A stretch of DNA of 40,223 nt. Source: Acidobacteriota bacterium (GTDB lineage: Bacteria > Acidobacteriota > Terriglobia > Terriglobales > Acidobacteriaceae). The position numbers and the translations under genes are program-made. The DNA lies in NCBI GenBank assembly GCA_003225005.1, contig QIAN01000211.1:1-40223 (forward strand), in the 5' to 3' direction. Below the pieces are notes generated by a model. That model saw only the letters and a list, made by a program, of their open reading frames with translations. It had not been told where the DNA came from and ran no database searches. This document shows, one piece after another, positions 9,081-17,225 of this stretch; position 1 is the first letter of the stretch; the number at the start of each line of letters is the position of its first letter.

Positions 9081-11525
9081 CTACGGCGCCCCGTAAAGCT
9101 GCTTGTACACGTCGGCATTCCGCAGAATCGCTTGCACATACTCCCGCGTCTCGGTGAACGGTATCGATTCCACGAACTCTTGCGGGTCGCGATATTTGCC
9201 CTGACCGAGCCATTCGTCCACGCGTTCCGACCCCGCGTTGTAGGCGGCAAGCGCGTATTCAAAGGACCCTCCGAAGCGGTCCACCATTCCCCGGAAGTAA
9301 CGGGTGCCAAGCTGGAGATTCACTGCAGGAGTGAATAACTGGCTGGCGTTATACTTCTTCAGCTTTACCTGTTTTGCCACCAGTTTGCCGGTCTTTGGCA
9401 ACAGCTGCATCAAGCCCACGGCATTTTTCTGCGACACCGCGTATGGGTTGAACTCCGACTCCTGGCGGATGAGCGATGCTACAAGATAAGGATCAAGGCC
9501 ATTGGCGGTCGAAAATCGCTTTAACTCTGCCCAGTAAGCCTTGGGAAATAATGCTTCCCAGTAGGGGCGCGGTAGGTCGGGAATATCGAGGGAGAAGTAA
9601 CTCGGCGCCGAACGCTTCATGACCTGGATGCCGCGGTCATAGTGTCCGTTCTCATGGTAAAGCTGGGCGGTTTCAGCCGGAGCCCAGCTGCCGCCATCGG
9701 CACTGGCCGCCGCCTGCAGCTCGCGCACCGCAAAGTCCACCAACCCGCCGTTTCCGAGCAGTTGTGCCTTCTGCACGCGCAAATCGTCGGCGGGGGGCTC
9801 CGAAGCGGTTACTTTTCCGCCGATGCCGAGCGGCGGCACACGATCGAGCAAGGCGTAGTGCCGCGGATCAGCAGGCTGCGGCATGCGCTCGAGCCTTTGC
9901 CGTCCCAGTTCTGCATAGTAGTAGTTGCGATAGCGTTCTGAAAGCTTTTCGTAGTACGCCCGCGCCATGACCGGATCGTTGTCTTCCTCTGCCAGGCGAG
10001 CGCGCCAGTACAAAGCGGCGGGAGTCTCCGCACCAGACGCGTAGCGCTCAATCTGCTCCTCGAATTGCGTCTTGGCGTTCTCGTTGTGTCCCTGCCGAAG
10101 CGTAAACCACGCTGCCTTCCAATGCGCATACGAGGCCCGTGCGCCGTGGGGAAAGCTCTGCTGTAGTTCTCGGTACAAGTCGATGGCCTGGTCATATTCG
10201 TGATGTACGAGGTGAAGGTTCGCCGCCGATAGCAGCGATTGCTCCAGCCACGAACTTGCGGGCGCGGACTTCCGGAGCTCATCCACGGTGTCATAGAAGC
10301 CGTTATTGTCATCGGAGCCGCGTGCGATTCCCCCCAAGATGAACAGTCGCTGCGCGTTCGCGTCGCCGCTAAGGCTACCCATCGAAAGCAGCACCGGCTT
10401 GGCCTCCCGCCCTCGGCCACCGCGGTATAAGGCATCCGCCATTGCTAATTCGATCGGCGGACGATCGGCCGCGCTTACTTGATTCAACAGGTCGCGATAT
10501 TCGGTTGCCGCATCGCCATAGCGGCGTCCTTTCATCAGCAAGTCGGCGCGGGTCTTGCGCTCGGTCCAAATTGCTCCGGGTAGAAGACCTCCCGCGCCCA
10601 GTCTCCTCAGCTCGGAGTAAGCCGTGTCCGCCTCGGCACTCGTAGGCATGTTGTAATAGACATTGCCAAGGGCTTCGACGGCCTTCACGTTCTCTCCCGC
10701 CGCGGCGTAGGCTCGCCCCAATGCTAGTTCCACATCCGCGCGCACAGGAGTGCGGTTTTTTTCAAGTAGTGCAACCGCTTCTGCCGCACGCCCTTCCAGG
10801 GAGAGCGCGCTTCCGTAGGTCACTTGCGCATCTCTGATAAGCAACGATTCGGGATAAACAGTTGAAAAATTCGTCAGAGCTGCCACGGCTTCGGCGATGC
10901 GTCCGGCTTGCAGGTAAGATGTGCCGAGATAGTAGGCGACGTAGTCGCCAAGATCCCCGGCCTGCGGTTTGGCTCGGTTCAATGGATCAATCGCCTTGGC
11001 GAATTCCCGATCGAGAACGTGGGCATAGCCCGCAACCAGCCATGCCAGAGCACCCGCATCTTCCTTGGAGTGGGCTCGCGCATAAGCTTCAACGCCTGCG
11101 TACGCTGCTGGCGAACGGTCTTGTAAGAGTTGCTGTGCCATGGGCCGCAGGGCGGTCGAAGCCACAAAAGCCTGCCGCATCCGGCGTACTCGGGGAGAGA
11201 GGGTCCGGCTCTTGCGTTTCTTGCTACTAACGGGGCGAGTCTTGCCGCTGATGGCTGGAGCCTTCTTCGCTCGAGGCTTCTGACGGCCTGCAGCTTTTTC
11301 AATGGTCGTAGGGGCTCTGGAAGCAGGGGATGACGATTTGTCTTGAGCCGAAGGGGGCGGTTGGCTGCTTCCGCCGACACTCTGGCTTTCAGAAGACTGA
11401 GGCGCCGTGGGCTGTTGCCATAGCGCACGGGCAGGCGCGGTCAAGAAAAGCCCGCAAAACCATGCCACCGCGAGCACCCGCCAACAGATTGGACCGGATC
11501 GAACCACCGGGAATTGTTTTAGCAA
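9081..11525 (-). CDS. Periplasmic lytic transglycosylase, Slt70-like
   Basis: Cleaves the glycan strands of peptidoglycan, leaving anhydro-muramyl ends. A signal peptide with core VLAVAWFCGLFLTAPARA is followed by a Pro/Ser/Lys-rich linker, then a long alpha-helical TPR-like superhelix rich in Ala-Tyr repeats. A C-terminal SLT domain shows the catalytic glutamate in IRQESEFNP (near residue 687), GLMQLLP and ALAAYNAGS. The open frame extends upstream to 11693, but that part overlaps the preceding gene. I chose the TTG at 11525 (MLKQFPVVRSG...), which gives a proper signal peptide and a 31-base gap; GTG codons just downstream are alternatives. It is convergent with lspA, 17 bases apart. Confidence 0.88.
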   Translation of the reverse strand: MLKQFPVVRSGPICWRVLAVAWFCGLFLTAPARALWQQPTAPQSSESQSVGGSSQPPPSAQDKSSSPASRAPTTIEKAAGRQKPRAKKAPAISGKTRPVSSKKRKSRTLSPRVRRMRQAFVASTALRPMAQQLLQDRSPAAYAGVEAYARAHSKEDAGALAWLVAGYAHVLDREFAKAIDPLNRAKPQAGDLGDYVAYYLGTSYLQAGRIAEAVAALTNFSTVYPESLLIRDAQVTYGSALSLEGRAAEAVALLEKNRTPVRADVELALGRAYAAAGENVKAVEALGNVYYNMPTSAEADTAYSELRRLGAGGLLPGAIWTERKTRADLLMKGRRYGDAATEYRDLLNQVSAADRPPIELAMADALYRGGRGREAKPVLLSMGSLSGDANAQRLFILGGIARGSDDNNGFYDTVDELRKSAPASSWLEQSLLSAANLHLVHHEYDQAIDLYRELQQSFPHGARASYAHWKAAWFTLRQGHNENAKTQFEEQIERYASGAETPAALYWRARLAEEDNDPVMARAYYEKLSERYRNYYYAELGRQRLERMPQPADPRHYALLDRVPPLGIGGKVTASEPPADDLRVQKAQLLGNGGLVDFAVRELQAAASADGGSWAPAETAQLYHENGHYDRGIQVMKRSAPSYFSLDIPDLPRPYWEALFPKAYWAELKRFSTANGLDPYLVASLIRQESEFNPYAVSQKNAVGLMQLLPKTGKLVAKQVKLKKYNASQLFTPAVNLQLGTRYFRGMVDRFGGSFEYALAAYNAGSERVDEWLGQGKYRDPQEFVESIPFTETREYVQAILRNADVYKQLYGAP

Positions 11526-11556
11526 GAGGTCGCCGTCAGAGGTGCCGCCCGCCTGT

Positions 11557-12708
11557 TTAATTATGGAAATTCGCACCCATAATCGTGAGGTCGTCTTCAG
11601 CCAGGCTGCGCACAACTTCCTGCTGAAAATAGTTTGCCCTGGCTGCCGCCGTGTTGCCGTATCGCTTCTGGTATGTAGAGCGGCTTTTCTCAATGTCGTC
11701 CTTCATTCGATCGTAAAGATCTTTGTGTTTGCGTCCTTCGGTGACCTTCGCCTGGTTGTACAGTTTGATTTCATCCACGAGCAGGCGGGCGAAACGTTGC
11801 GCCTTGCGATGGACGTCGGCATCTTCCGGGGATAGTTCGGCAAAGGGATCAGCCGCAGCAGCAGGCGCGGCGGCTCCGGCGCTGTGCGCGGATCCAGGCA
11901 TCTCAACGACCTCTGCCGTAGAGCCCTGCTCTGGCTCAACTGGAATACTGGGCGCAATATGCTTGGGCGCGTGGCCAGCGAACGGATCCGAAAACGACGA
12001 AACTGTTTGCGCCGGGGGCGACGGCATGCTTCGTTCGGCGGCACCGGCGGCGTCTACAATTTCCCTCTGCGCTTGCTTGCGCAACGAAATGACTTCCAGC
12101 CAGGCACCCGTTGCCATGACCAGCAATTCAAGCGCAGCACAATCCATGGTGCCGTCGGCGCCCGCATCGGCGTAGACCAGCGCGGCGACTTTGTCCTTGA
12201 GCACGAGCGGAAGCACCAGCACTTGCTCGTTCGCTGGTCCACCGAACTGCTCCACGAACCGCGAATCCATTTCCGCACTGTTCGCGGGAGTGGCAACCCG
12301 GTTCTGATATGCGTGCATCACTGGACCGGCGTTCATGTCGAGAGGAAAATCCTTCAGCGCATCGTCATCGGCAAAACCGCGGCTTTGCCATCCCGCCGCG
12401 GTGCCTGCCTTTACTACGAATAGGGCAATTCGCCCACAATGTTCACTTCCTCCCGCCAGCAGACCACGCAGAATTTCTTTTTGTGTGGTTCCGGCGTGAA
12501 GATTTGTAATGTCTCGCAACAGCGCGTCGGTATCGCCATTCGGGCCTGCCGCCGGGGGTGGAACCGCCGCAGCAGCGGGCAACGCCTCGAGCACTCGCTT
12601 CACGAGCTCCGCTTGCAAAGTCGGGATCTGGCCCGCGAGAGCCTGCTTCACCGCGCGTTCAACGATCTGGACTAACTCGCTGCTTTCCGCCATGCTGAAC
12701 AGAACCAT
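11557..12708 (-). CDS. GAF-domain-containing cytoplasmic protein
   Basis: About 383 residues. A short helical N-terminus (ELVQIVERAVKQAL...) is followed by a GAF-like sensory domain, seen as LRDITNLHAGTTQKEILRGL, CGRIALFVVK and VLPLVLKDKVAALVYAD. Then comes a low-complexity Ala/Pro/Ser linker and a conserved-looking C-terminal helical block (AQRFARLLVDEIKLYNQ... to SRSTYQKRYG). It has no output kinase or HTH domain. It sits immediately upstream of the lytic transglycosylase on the same strand, suggesting one transcript. The ATG at 12708 is preferred over a GTG at 12741; ATG at 12693 is also possible. The function is unknown; a regulatory or scaffold role is inference. Confidence 0.65.
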   Translation of the reverse strand: MVLFSMAESSELVQIVERAVKQALAGQIPTLQAELVKRVLEALPAAAAVPPPAAGPNGDTDALLRDITNLHAGTTQKEILRGLLAGGSEHCGRIALFVVKAGTAAGWQSRGFADDDALKDFPLDMNAGPVMHAYQNRVATPANSAEMDSRFVEQFGGPANEQVLVLPLVLKDKVAALVYADAGADGTMDCAALELLVMATGAWLEVISLRKQAQREIVDAAGAAERSMPSPPAQTVSSFSDPFAGHAPKHIAPSIPVEPEQGSTAEVVEMPGSAHSAGAAAPAAAADPFAELSPEDADVHRKAQRFARLLVDEIKLYNQAKVTEGRKHKDLYDRMKDDIEKSRSTYQKRYGNTAAARANYFQQEVVRSLAEDDLTIMGANFHN

Positions 12709-12768
12709 TCTTTCGCCCGCAAGTCGCTGGTGGAGGAGCACCGCCTTGCGGCATCAATCTATCTGCTG

Positions 12769-12774
12769 ATTATA
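12769..12774 (-). promoter_or_regulatory. Probable -10 box for the GAF/slt unit
   Basis: A perfect TATAAT on the minus strand lies about 60 bases upstream of the chosen ATG of the GAF-domain gene. No good -35 is seen. The rest of the spacer up to the sigma factor gene at 12966 holds a possible TAGAAT at 12908-12913 for rightward transcription. Confidence 0.45.
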
Positions 12775-12965
12775 CGGCACTTGTGAGCGTAGTTCAGGGT
12801 ACGTCAGGACGTGTTCGACTGCGTAACCCGGCTCCTCAGGAACTTTATCCGAAACCTGCCCTCCTCCGATAGGTCAAAGCGGTTTCGCAAACAGCGTGGT
12901 TACCAAGTAGAATAACAGTTCGCATCCGCGGCCGCGTTTACGGAAAATACTGAATCGCCCAGACA

Positions 12966-13598
12966 ATGAATACCATCGAAAATAAAGTAGCCGCAGTCCC
13001 CGTGACTGAAGAACTGTCGTTGGTGCGGGCGGCTAAACAGGGCGACGATGCGGCCTTTGAAGAGCTGGTTCGCCGCTACGATCGCAACGTCTTTCGGATC
13101 GCGCAACACATCACGCAGAACCGTGAGGATGCGGAAGATGTGGTGCAAGAGGCTTTCTTGAAGGCGTACGGGAACCTGGCAAAGTTTCAGGAGCAGTCGA
13201 AATTTTATACCTGGCTGGTGCGGATCGCGGTAAACGAAGCTCTGATGAAGCTTCGCCGCCGCCGCCCCGAGCGTACTGTATCGCTGGATGAGGATATCAA
13301 GACCGAAGATGATTCTCTTCCCCGCGAGATCGCGGATTGGAGCCCCAATCCTGAACAACTCTATAACCAATCGGAGTTGCGCGAGATTTTAAGTAAGACG
13401 ATTCAGGGTCTACCTCCGGGATTCCGGACGGTGTTCGTGCTGAGGGACGTGGAAGGACTTTCCACCGAAGAGACTGCGGCTGCTCTTGACTTGAGTGTGC
13501 CGGCAGTGAAATCGAGGTTGCTGCGGGCGCGCTTGCAACTTCGGGAGCGGTTGGGACGTTACTTTCAGAAACGTGAGAGTGGAGATGGCATCCAGTGA
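12966..13598 (+). CDS. RNA polymerase ECF sigma factor (sigma-70 family, RpoE/SigW-like)
   Basis: A 210-residue sigma factor with the two-domain ECF layout. Region 2 contains FEELVRRYDRNVFRIAQHIT and the core-binding / -10 recognition stretch EDAEDVVQEAFLKAYGNL, then FYTWLVRIAVNEAL. After an acidic linker, region 4 shows LPPGFRTVFVLRDVEGLSTEETA and the helix-turn-helix part VPAVKSRLLRARLQL. It should direct RNA polymerase to stress or envelope promoters and be held inactive by the next gene's product. Its TGA overlaps the start of that gene by 4 bases. No strong ribosome site is seen. Confidence 0.93.
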   Translation: MNTIENKVAAVPVTEELSLVRAAKQGDDAAFEELVRRYDRNVFRIAQHITQNREDAEDVVQEAFLKAYGNLAKFQEQSKFYTWLVRIAVNEALMKLRRRRPERTVSLDEDIKTEDDSLPREIADWSPNPEQLYNQSELREILSKTIQGLPPGFRTVFVLRDVEGLSTEETAAALDLSVPAVKSRLLRARLQLRERLGRYFQKRESGDGIQ

Positions 13599-13852
13599 AA
13601 TGCGCTGAGTTTCTGCAAGAGTTGACGAACTACTTGGACGGTGTCCTCGACGAGAAGACCAAGGGCGAATTGGAGAACCATCTCTCTTGGTGCCATAACT
13701 GCTACGTGGTTTGCGATACAACCAAGAAAACGATTGAGATCTACCGCGACTCCCAACTCTACGAACTACCCGAAGACCTGCGATCCCGCCTCCGCTCCGC
13801 CATCATGACGAAGTGCCAGCAACATAAAAAACGCGGCCCTCACAGCGTATAG
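13595..13852 (+). CDS. Zinc-binding anti-sigma factor (zf-HC2 / ZAS type)
   Basis: An 85-residue cytoplasmic protein starting with GTG at 13595 and overlapping the sigma gene's stop, so translation is coupled. It carries the ZAS zinc motif HxxxCxxC as HLSWCHNC (about 29-36), with an N-terminal Cys (residue 3) as another possible ligand. There is no membrane segment, so it is a soluble anti-sigma factor rather than the membrane-spanning kind. The expected role is to bind and hold the ECF sigma factor until a redox or other signal releases it. The position and motif make the pairing strong; the signal is unknown. Confidence 0.88.
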   Translation: MKCAEFLQELTNYLDGVLDEKTKGELENHLSWCHNCYVVCDTTKKTIEIYRDSQLYELPEDLRSRLRSAIMTKCQQHKKRGPHSV

Positions 13853-14101
13853 CCTCGCAGCGTGAAGAAAGAACAGGGGTAGAATCCACGGCCTGGGCAA
13901 TTTTTTCACACTCCTCTGCTGTGACCACTGTTCGACCCAGAGACTTTTGGCCCTCATTCAGGTCCATGACACGTCCGGAAAATCGAAACCCTTTTGCGTC
14001 TGCATGAATCTAAGTATTTGGGAAGGGCTGGCTGGCCGCTAAGACGCTTCCCGAAAGAATGGAACCACGGGAGTCAGGCCCCGGGATGTGGAAGGTGCGC
14101 C

Positions 14102-14338
14102 ATGTTCGTCAAGTTGCTCGAGGCAATCTTCGGTTGCCATCACTCTCGCTATAGTTTTCCAGTAACGATGCGGGGCGCCGGGCGGCGTACGCAAGCCGCC
14201 AGCCTGACTGGCACCTACGTTGCTTGTTTGGAGTGCGGCAAAGAATTCCCCTACGACTGGCAGGAGATGAGGGTCATTACATCTCCACAGCGGCATCGCG
14301 AACGCGTGGCCGCATTGGCCACGAAGCACGCAGCCTGA
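14102..14338 (+). CDS. Small Cys-rich conserved-looking protein
   Basis: From the ATG at 14102 (MFVKLLEAIFGCHH...) this encodes 78 residues. It has a CHH near residue 12, then YSFPVTM, TGTYVACLECGKEFPYDW (a CxxC knuckle) and a basic tail. The spacing of CHH and CLEC suggests a small zinc-binding fold, but I cannot name a characterised family. A GGAAGG-like ribosome site (GTGGAAGGTGCGCC) precedes this ATG; the open frame reaches back to 13994, but that extension looks non-coding. It lies downstream of the sigma/anti-sigma pair and ends just before a strong terminator, so it is its own unit or the end of that one. Confidence 0.6.
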   Translation: MFVKLLEAIFGCHHSRYSFPVTMRGAGRRTQAASLTGTYVACLECGKEFPYDWQEMRVITSPQRHRERVAALATKHAA

Positions 14339-14379
14339 TTGGAATATTGGGATTGGCTTGTAATCTGTCGTTCCCCCAA

Positions 14380-14415
14380 AGAGCCGCGGTTCTACCGCGG
14401 CTCTGGCTTTTTCTG
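14380..14415 (+). terminator. Rho-independent terminator for the rightward genes
   Basis: A perfect 10-bp stem (AGAGCCGCGG at 14380-14389 with CCGCGGCTCT at 14395-14404), a 5-base loop, then GGCTTTTTCT. It ends the transcript of the small Cys-rich gene. Confidence 0.85.
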
Positions 14416-14437
14416 CGCGGGAGTCTCCAGATTCGCT

Positions 14438-14469
14438 CCAAAATAGAACCGGCGGCCAAGGCCGCCGGT
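14438..14469 (-). terminator. Rho-independent terminator for the M48 peptidase gene
   Basis: A perfect 10-bp stem (ACCGGCGGCC at 14448-14457 with GGCCGCCGGT at 14460-14469) and a 2-base gap. Read on the minus strand, the stem is followed by TCTATTTTGG. It lies 20 bases past the stop of the M48 gene and faces the rightward terminator. Confidence 0.7.
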
Positions 14470-14488
14470 CATTGTCAGTGGTAATCAC

Positions 14489-15613
14489 CTAGTTCGAATC
14501 GTCGCGCCGCTTCAGAGTTGGACGGTCATCGTCGCTTTTGTTGTCCCCGGATTTGTCGGTCGATGTCGACGTCCGCCGCAGGCTGGGCTTGTTGGCGTCC
14601 TTCTGATCAAGCACCTTGTGGCGGTTCTCCAGCGTCGCCAATCGTGCTTTCACATCATCAAACTCCGAGGTTGTCACAACATACTGCGGCTTGGCCGGCA
14701 GAATACGGCGGATCTCGTCCTGCGACTTCTGGATGCGGTCAGGCGTCTGGGGGTGCGTATCGAAAGCCTTGGACAGCGTTCCCGGCTTCTTCTTCTCCAT
14801 GGCCTGCAGCTTTTCGAAGAACGAAACGAATGCCGAGGGATCGTACCCGGCACGATACATGTACTCCACACCCAAGTAATCAGCTTCCGCCTCAAATCCG
14901 CGGGAGAACTTCAGGAAGGTCAAGGGGATGCCCAGTCCCGCCGCTTCGTATCCTGCATAACCGATCGCTCCGCCCATGAAGATAAATGGAATCGAAGCCA
15001 TCTGCAGCAGGTTGGCCCGGGTCATTTCCCGTCCATAGTGGCAGGCCGCGACGTGGGCAATCTCATGCGCCATTACACCCGCCATTTCCGCTTCTTCGTC
15101 TGCGGCCATAATCAGGCCGGAGTTCACATAGAAAAATCCCCCCGGCAGCGCCATCGCGTTCACCACGTCGGAATCGATCACTTTGATCGTGAACGGTACC
15201 TGGGCATCAGAGTTGCGTACCAGGTTCTGGCCGATGCGGTTCACGTATTCCGTGACCACCGGATCGTTCACCAGCTTAATCTGCGATTCAATCTGCTGGG
15301 CATACACCCGGCCCCGCGCTACCTGTCCTTCCACGGTGTACCAATTGCCCACGCCGCGCCCGCAGCCCACGTTGCGGTTTCCCACCGCGTCAACATCTCT
15401 CTTGCCGCCGTCGTGCTTCAGGTCATTGTCATCTGTCTGCGGCAGCGCAGCCGGCGGAGGTGTCGGCGCGTTCTGCACATCGGCAGCCTTAGGCTTGTTC
15501 TGATCCTGGTCGGGATTCGGATTCTGGGTTTGAGTCTGAGTCTGCGCAAACGTCCATGGTCCCGCACTGAACGCCGCCAATGCCACCGCGCTTGCCAGCC
15601 ACCGCAATTTCAT
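14489..15613 (-). CDS. M48 family zinc metalloprotease (BepA-like, secreted)
   Basis: A 374-residue exported protease. The signal peptide (MKLRWLASAVALAAFSAG...) ends near AFA/QT and is followed by a Gln/Pro/Asp-rich spacer. The zinc site HEIAH (183-187) lies in GVMAHEIAHVAACH. The third ligand is Glu241 in FEAEAD, with Asp245 completing the ExxxD pattern. A hydrophobic pair at about 205-230 and the DTHPQTPDRIQKS segment match the M48B periplasmic group that checks outer-membrane protein assembly. There is no C-terminal TPR domain, unlike E. coli BepA; instead there is a charged tail (PTLKRRDDSN). AGGAGT 5 bases upstream supports the ATG. Confidence 0.88.
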   Translation of the reverse strand: MKLRWLASAVALAAFSAGPWTFAQTQTQTQNPNPDQDQNKPKAADVQNAPTPPPAALPQTDDNDLKHDGGKRDVDAVGNRNVGCGRGVGNWYTVEGQVARGRVYAQQIESQIKLVNDPVVTEYVNRIGQNLVRNSDAQVPFTIKVIDSDVVNAMALPGGFFYVNSGLIMAADEEAEMAGVMAHEIAHVAACHYGREMTRANLLQMASIPFIFMGGAIGYAGYEAAGLGIPLTFLKFSRGFEAEADYLGVEYMYRAGYDPSAFVSFFEKLQAMEKKKPGTLSKAFDTHPQTPDRIQKSQDEIRRILPAKPQYVVTTSEFDDVKARLATLENRHKVLDQKDANKPSLRRTSTSTDKSGDNKSDDDRPTLKRRDDSN

Positions 15614-15648
15614 ACAAACTCCTTTTCGCCCCGATACTCGTAACTGCG

Positions 15649-15654
15649 ATTATA
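15649..15654 (-). promoter_or_regulatory. Probable -10 box for the M48 peptidase gene
   Basis: A perfect minus-strand TATAAT sits 36 bases upstream of the M48 ATG, with an AGGAGT ribosome site between. The -35 is not clear by eye. Confidence 0.5.
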
Positions 15655-15903
15655 CGCCCCGCGTGGACGGACCAAGGCCCGAAAGTGATCTCTCCAAGTT
15701 AGACGCCTGACGCCCATTTTGGGTTATCCGACGCATGGCCAAGAAGTATTTAGGATGAAACCACGCCGCTTCTAGCTCCACCCGGTCCCTGCGCTCTAAG
15801 ACCTTCCCACTAGCGGCCCCAGCTTTGCCGCCTCAATCTGGCCTTGATCCATTCCGCTCTCAATCGTAAGATGGCGCGTTCCTTAGACTTGGGAGGTCCC
15901 CCT

Positions 15904-17193
15904 GTGCTCGATCGCCGCCACTTCCTCAGCGCCACCACCGGCCTTGCCGCTACGCTGGCCCTCCGCAGCCCGCTTTTGGCCCAACTCGAGAAGGCTCCGG
16001 CGAACCTCCCCGATCATTCACTGCTAGACAAAAACGAAGACGCATACTGGGCCGAGCTGCGCCAGCAATTCCTCATTCCCGCGGACGAGATTTATCTCAA
16101 CAACGGCACCGTCGGCTCCAGTCCTGCGCCAGTACTACGCGCCATTTTTGACGGCTACAACACCACCGAAAAGATGGATCAGCAGGATCCCGAAGACTAC
16201 CCCATCTGGGGATACGACGCGTGGAATGAATTCCGCGACCCGCTGGCCGCATTCGTGGGCTGCAAGCGCGACGAGATCGCGCTGCTGCGCAACGCCACCG
16301 AAGCCAACAGTTACATCGCGAACGGCATTGACCTGAAGCCCGGCGACGAAGTTCTGATGACTGATCAGGAACATCCCGGAGGCGAGCATCCGTGGAACCT
16401 CAAGGCCAAGCGCTATGGCATTGCGGTAAGAAAAGTTACGTTGCCTCGTCCGGTAAAGAACGCCGCGCAAGTGCTTAATCTCTTCAACGATGCCATCACT
16501 CCTCGGACGCGCGTCATCTTCTTCAGCCACATCACGACGTTCTCCGGAGTGATCTTACCGGCGAAAGAACTGTCCGCTTTTGCCCGATCGAGAGGAATAC
16601 TCTCGGCCGTCGATGGCGCTCATGTCCCGGGCATGATGCGCCTCAACGTGCACGACATTGGTTGCGACATGTATTCAGCCAGTCCGCATAAATGGTTGAT
16701 GGCTCCCAAGGGCTCCGGCTTTCTCTGCGTACGTGACGAAGTCATTGACCGCCTGTGGAACACCATCGCCACCGCAGGGTGGGACGAGCCCAAGCTTCGC
16801 GCCGAACGCTTCCAGCGAATCGGCAGCTCGAACGTCCCCGCGTTGTGGGGGCTGCGCGCCTCGATCAAGCTCGCCAACGATATCGGACTCGACCGGATTG
16901 AACGCCGCCATCGCACCCTGGCTGACTATACCCTTGCGGAAATGATCAGGCGCGGCGCCGAATCCTGGACTTCCCCAGATCCTGCCCTTCGCTGCGCGAT
17001 CGTTACAGTGAATGTTCCGCCAATCGTTCGCATGGATCTCGAGAACTGGATGTGGAAGACACACAAAATCCGTATCCGCGGCGGTGATCCCAACAAGCTC
17101 CGTCTCTCCACGCCCTACTATTTGCAGAAGAAAGATATCGAACGTTTCCTGGAGAAGCTCGACGAATACAAACACGAAAAGAAACTGCTGTAA
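15904..17193 (+). CDS. PLP-dependent aminotransferase class V, Tat-exported
   Basis: A 429-residue fold-type I PLP enzyme of the class V / isopenicillin-N-epimerase-like group. The Schiff-base lysine is Lys263 in SPHKWLMAPKG. NNGTVGSSP near the start, RNATEANSYI (phosphate-binding loop) and DGAHVPG (the Asp that holds the pyridine ring) are all present. The chosen start is GTG at 15904: it has GGGAGG 7 bases upstream and directly yields MLDRRHFLSATTG, a twin-arginine signal ending near LLAQ. An in-frame ATG at 15871 would bury this signal. So a PLP enzyme appears to be folded in the cytoplasm and exported. The reaction (epimerase, desulfurase or lyase) cannot be fixed. The broken permease follows 32 bases later. 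Confidence 0.85.
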   Translation: MLDRRHFLSATTGLAATLALRSPLLAQLEKAPANLPDHSLLDKNEDAYWAELRQQFLIPADEIYLNNGTVGSSPAPVLRAIFDGYNTTEKMDQQDPEDYPIWGYDAWNEFRDPLAAFVGCKRDEIALLRNATEANSYIANGIDLKPGDEVLMTDQEHPGGEHPWNLKAKRYGIAVRKVTLPRPVKNAAQVLNLFNDAITPRTRVIFFSHITTFSGVILPAKELSAFARSRGILSAVDGAHVPGMMRLNVHDIGCDMYSASPHKWLMAPKGSGFLCVRDEVIDRLWNTIATAGWDEPKLRAERFQRIGSSNVPALWGLRASIKLANDIGLDRIERRHRTLADYTLAEMIRRGAESWTSPDPALRCAIVTVNVPPIVRMDLENWMWKTHKIRIRGGDPNKLRLSTPYYLQKKDIERFLEKLDEYKHEKKLL

Positions 17194-17225
17194 AACAGAA
17201 GCCGTGCAGTTCCAAAAAGGTCACA

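Noticed and set aside
14618..15643. 341-codon plus-strand frame
   Set aside because: It is antisense to the M48 peptidase, which has a full set of motifs, a signal peptide and a ribosome site.
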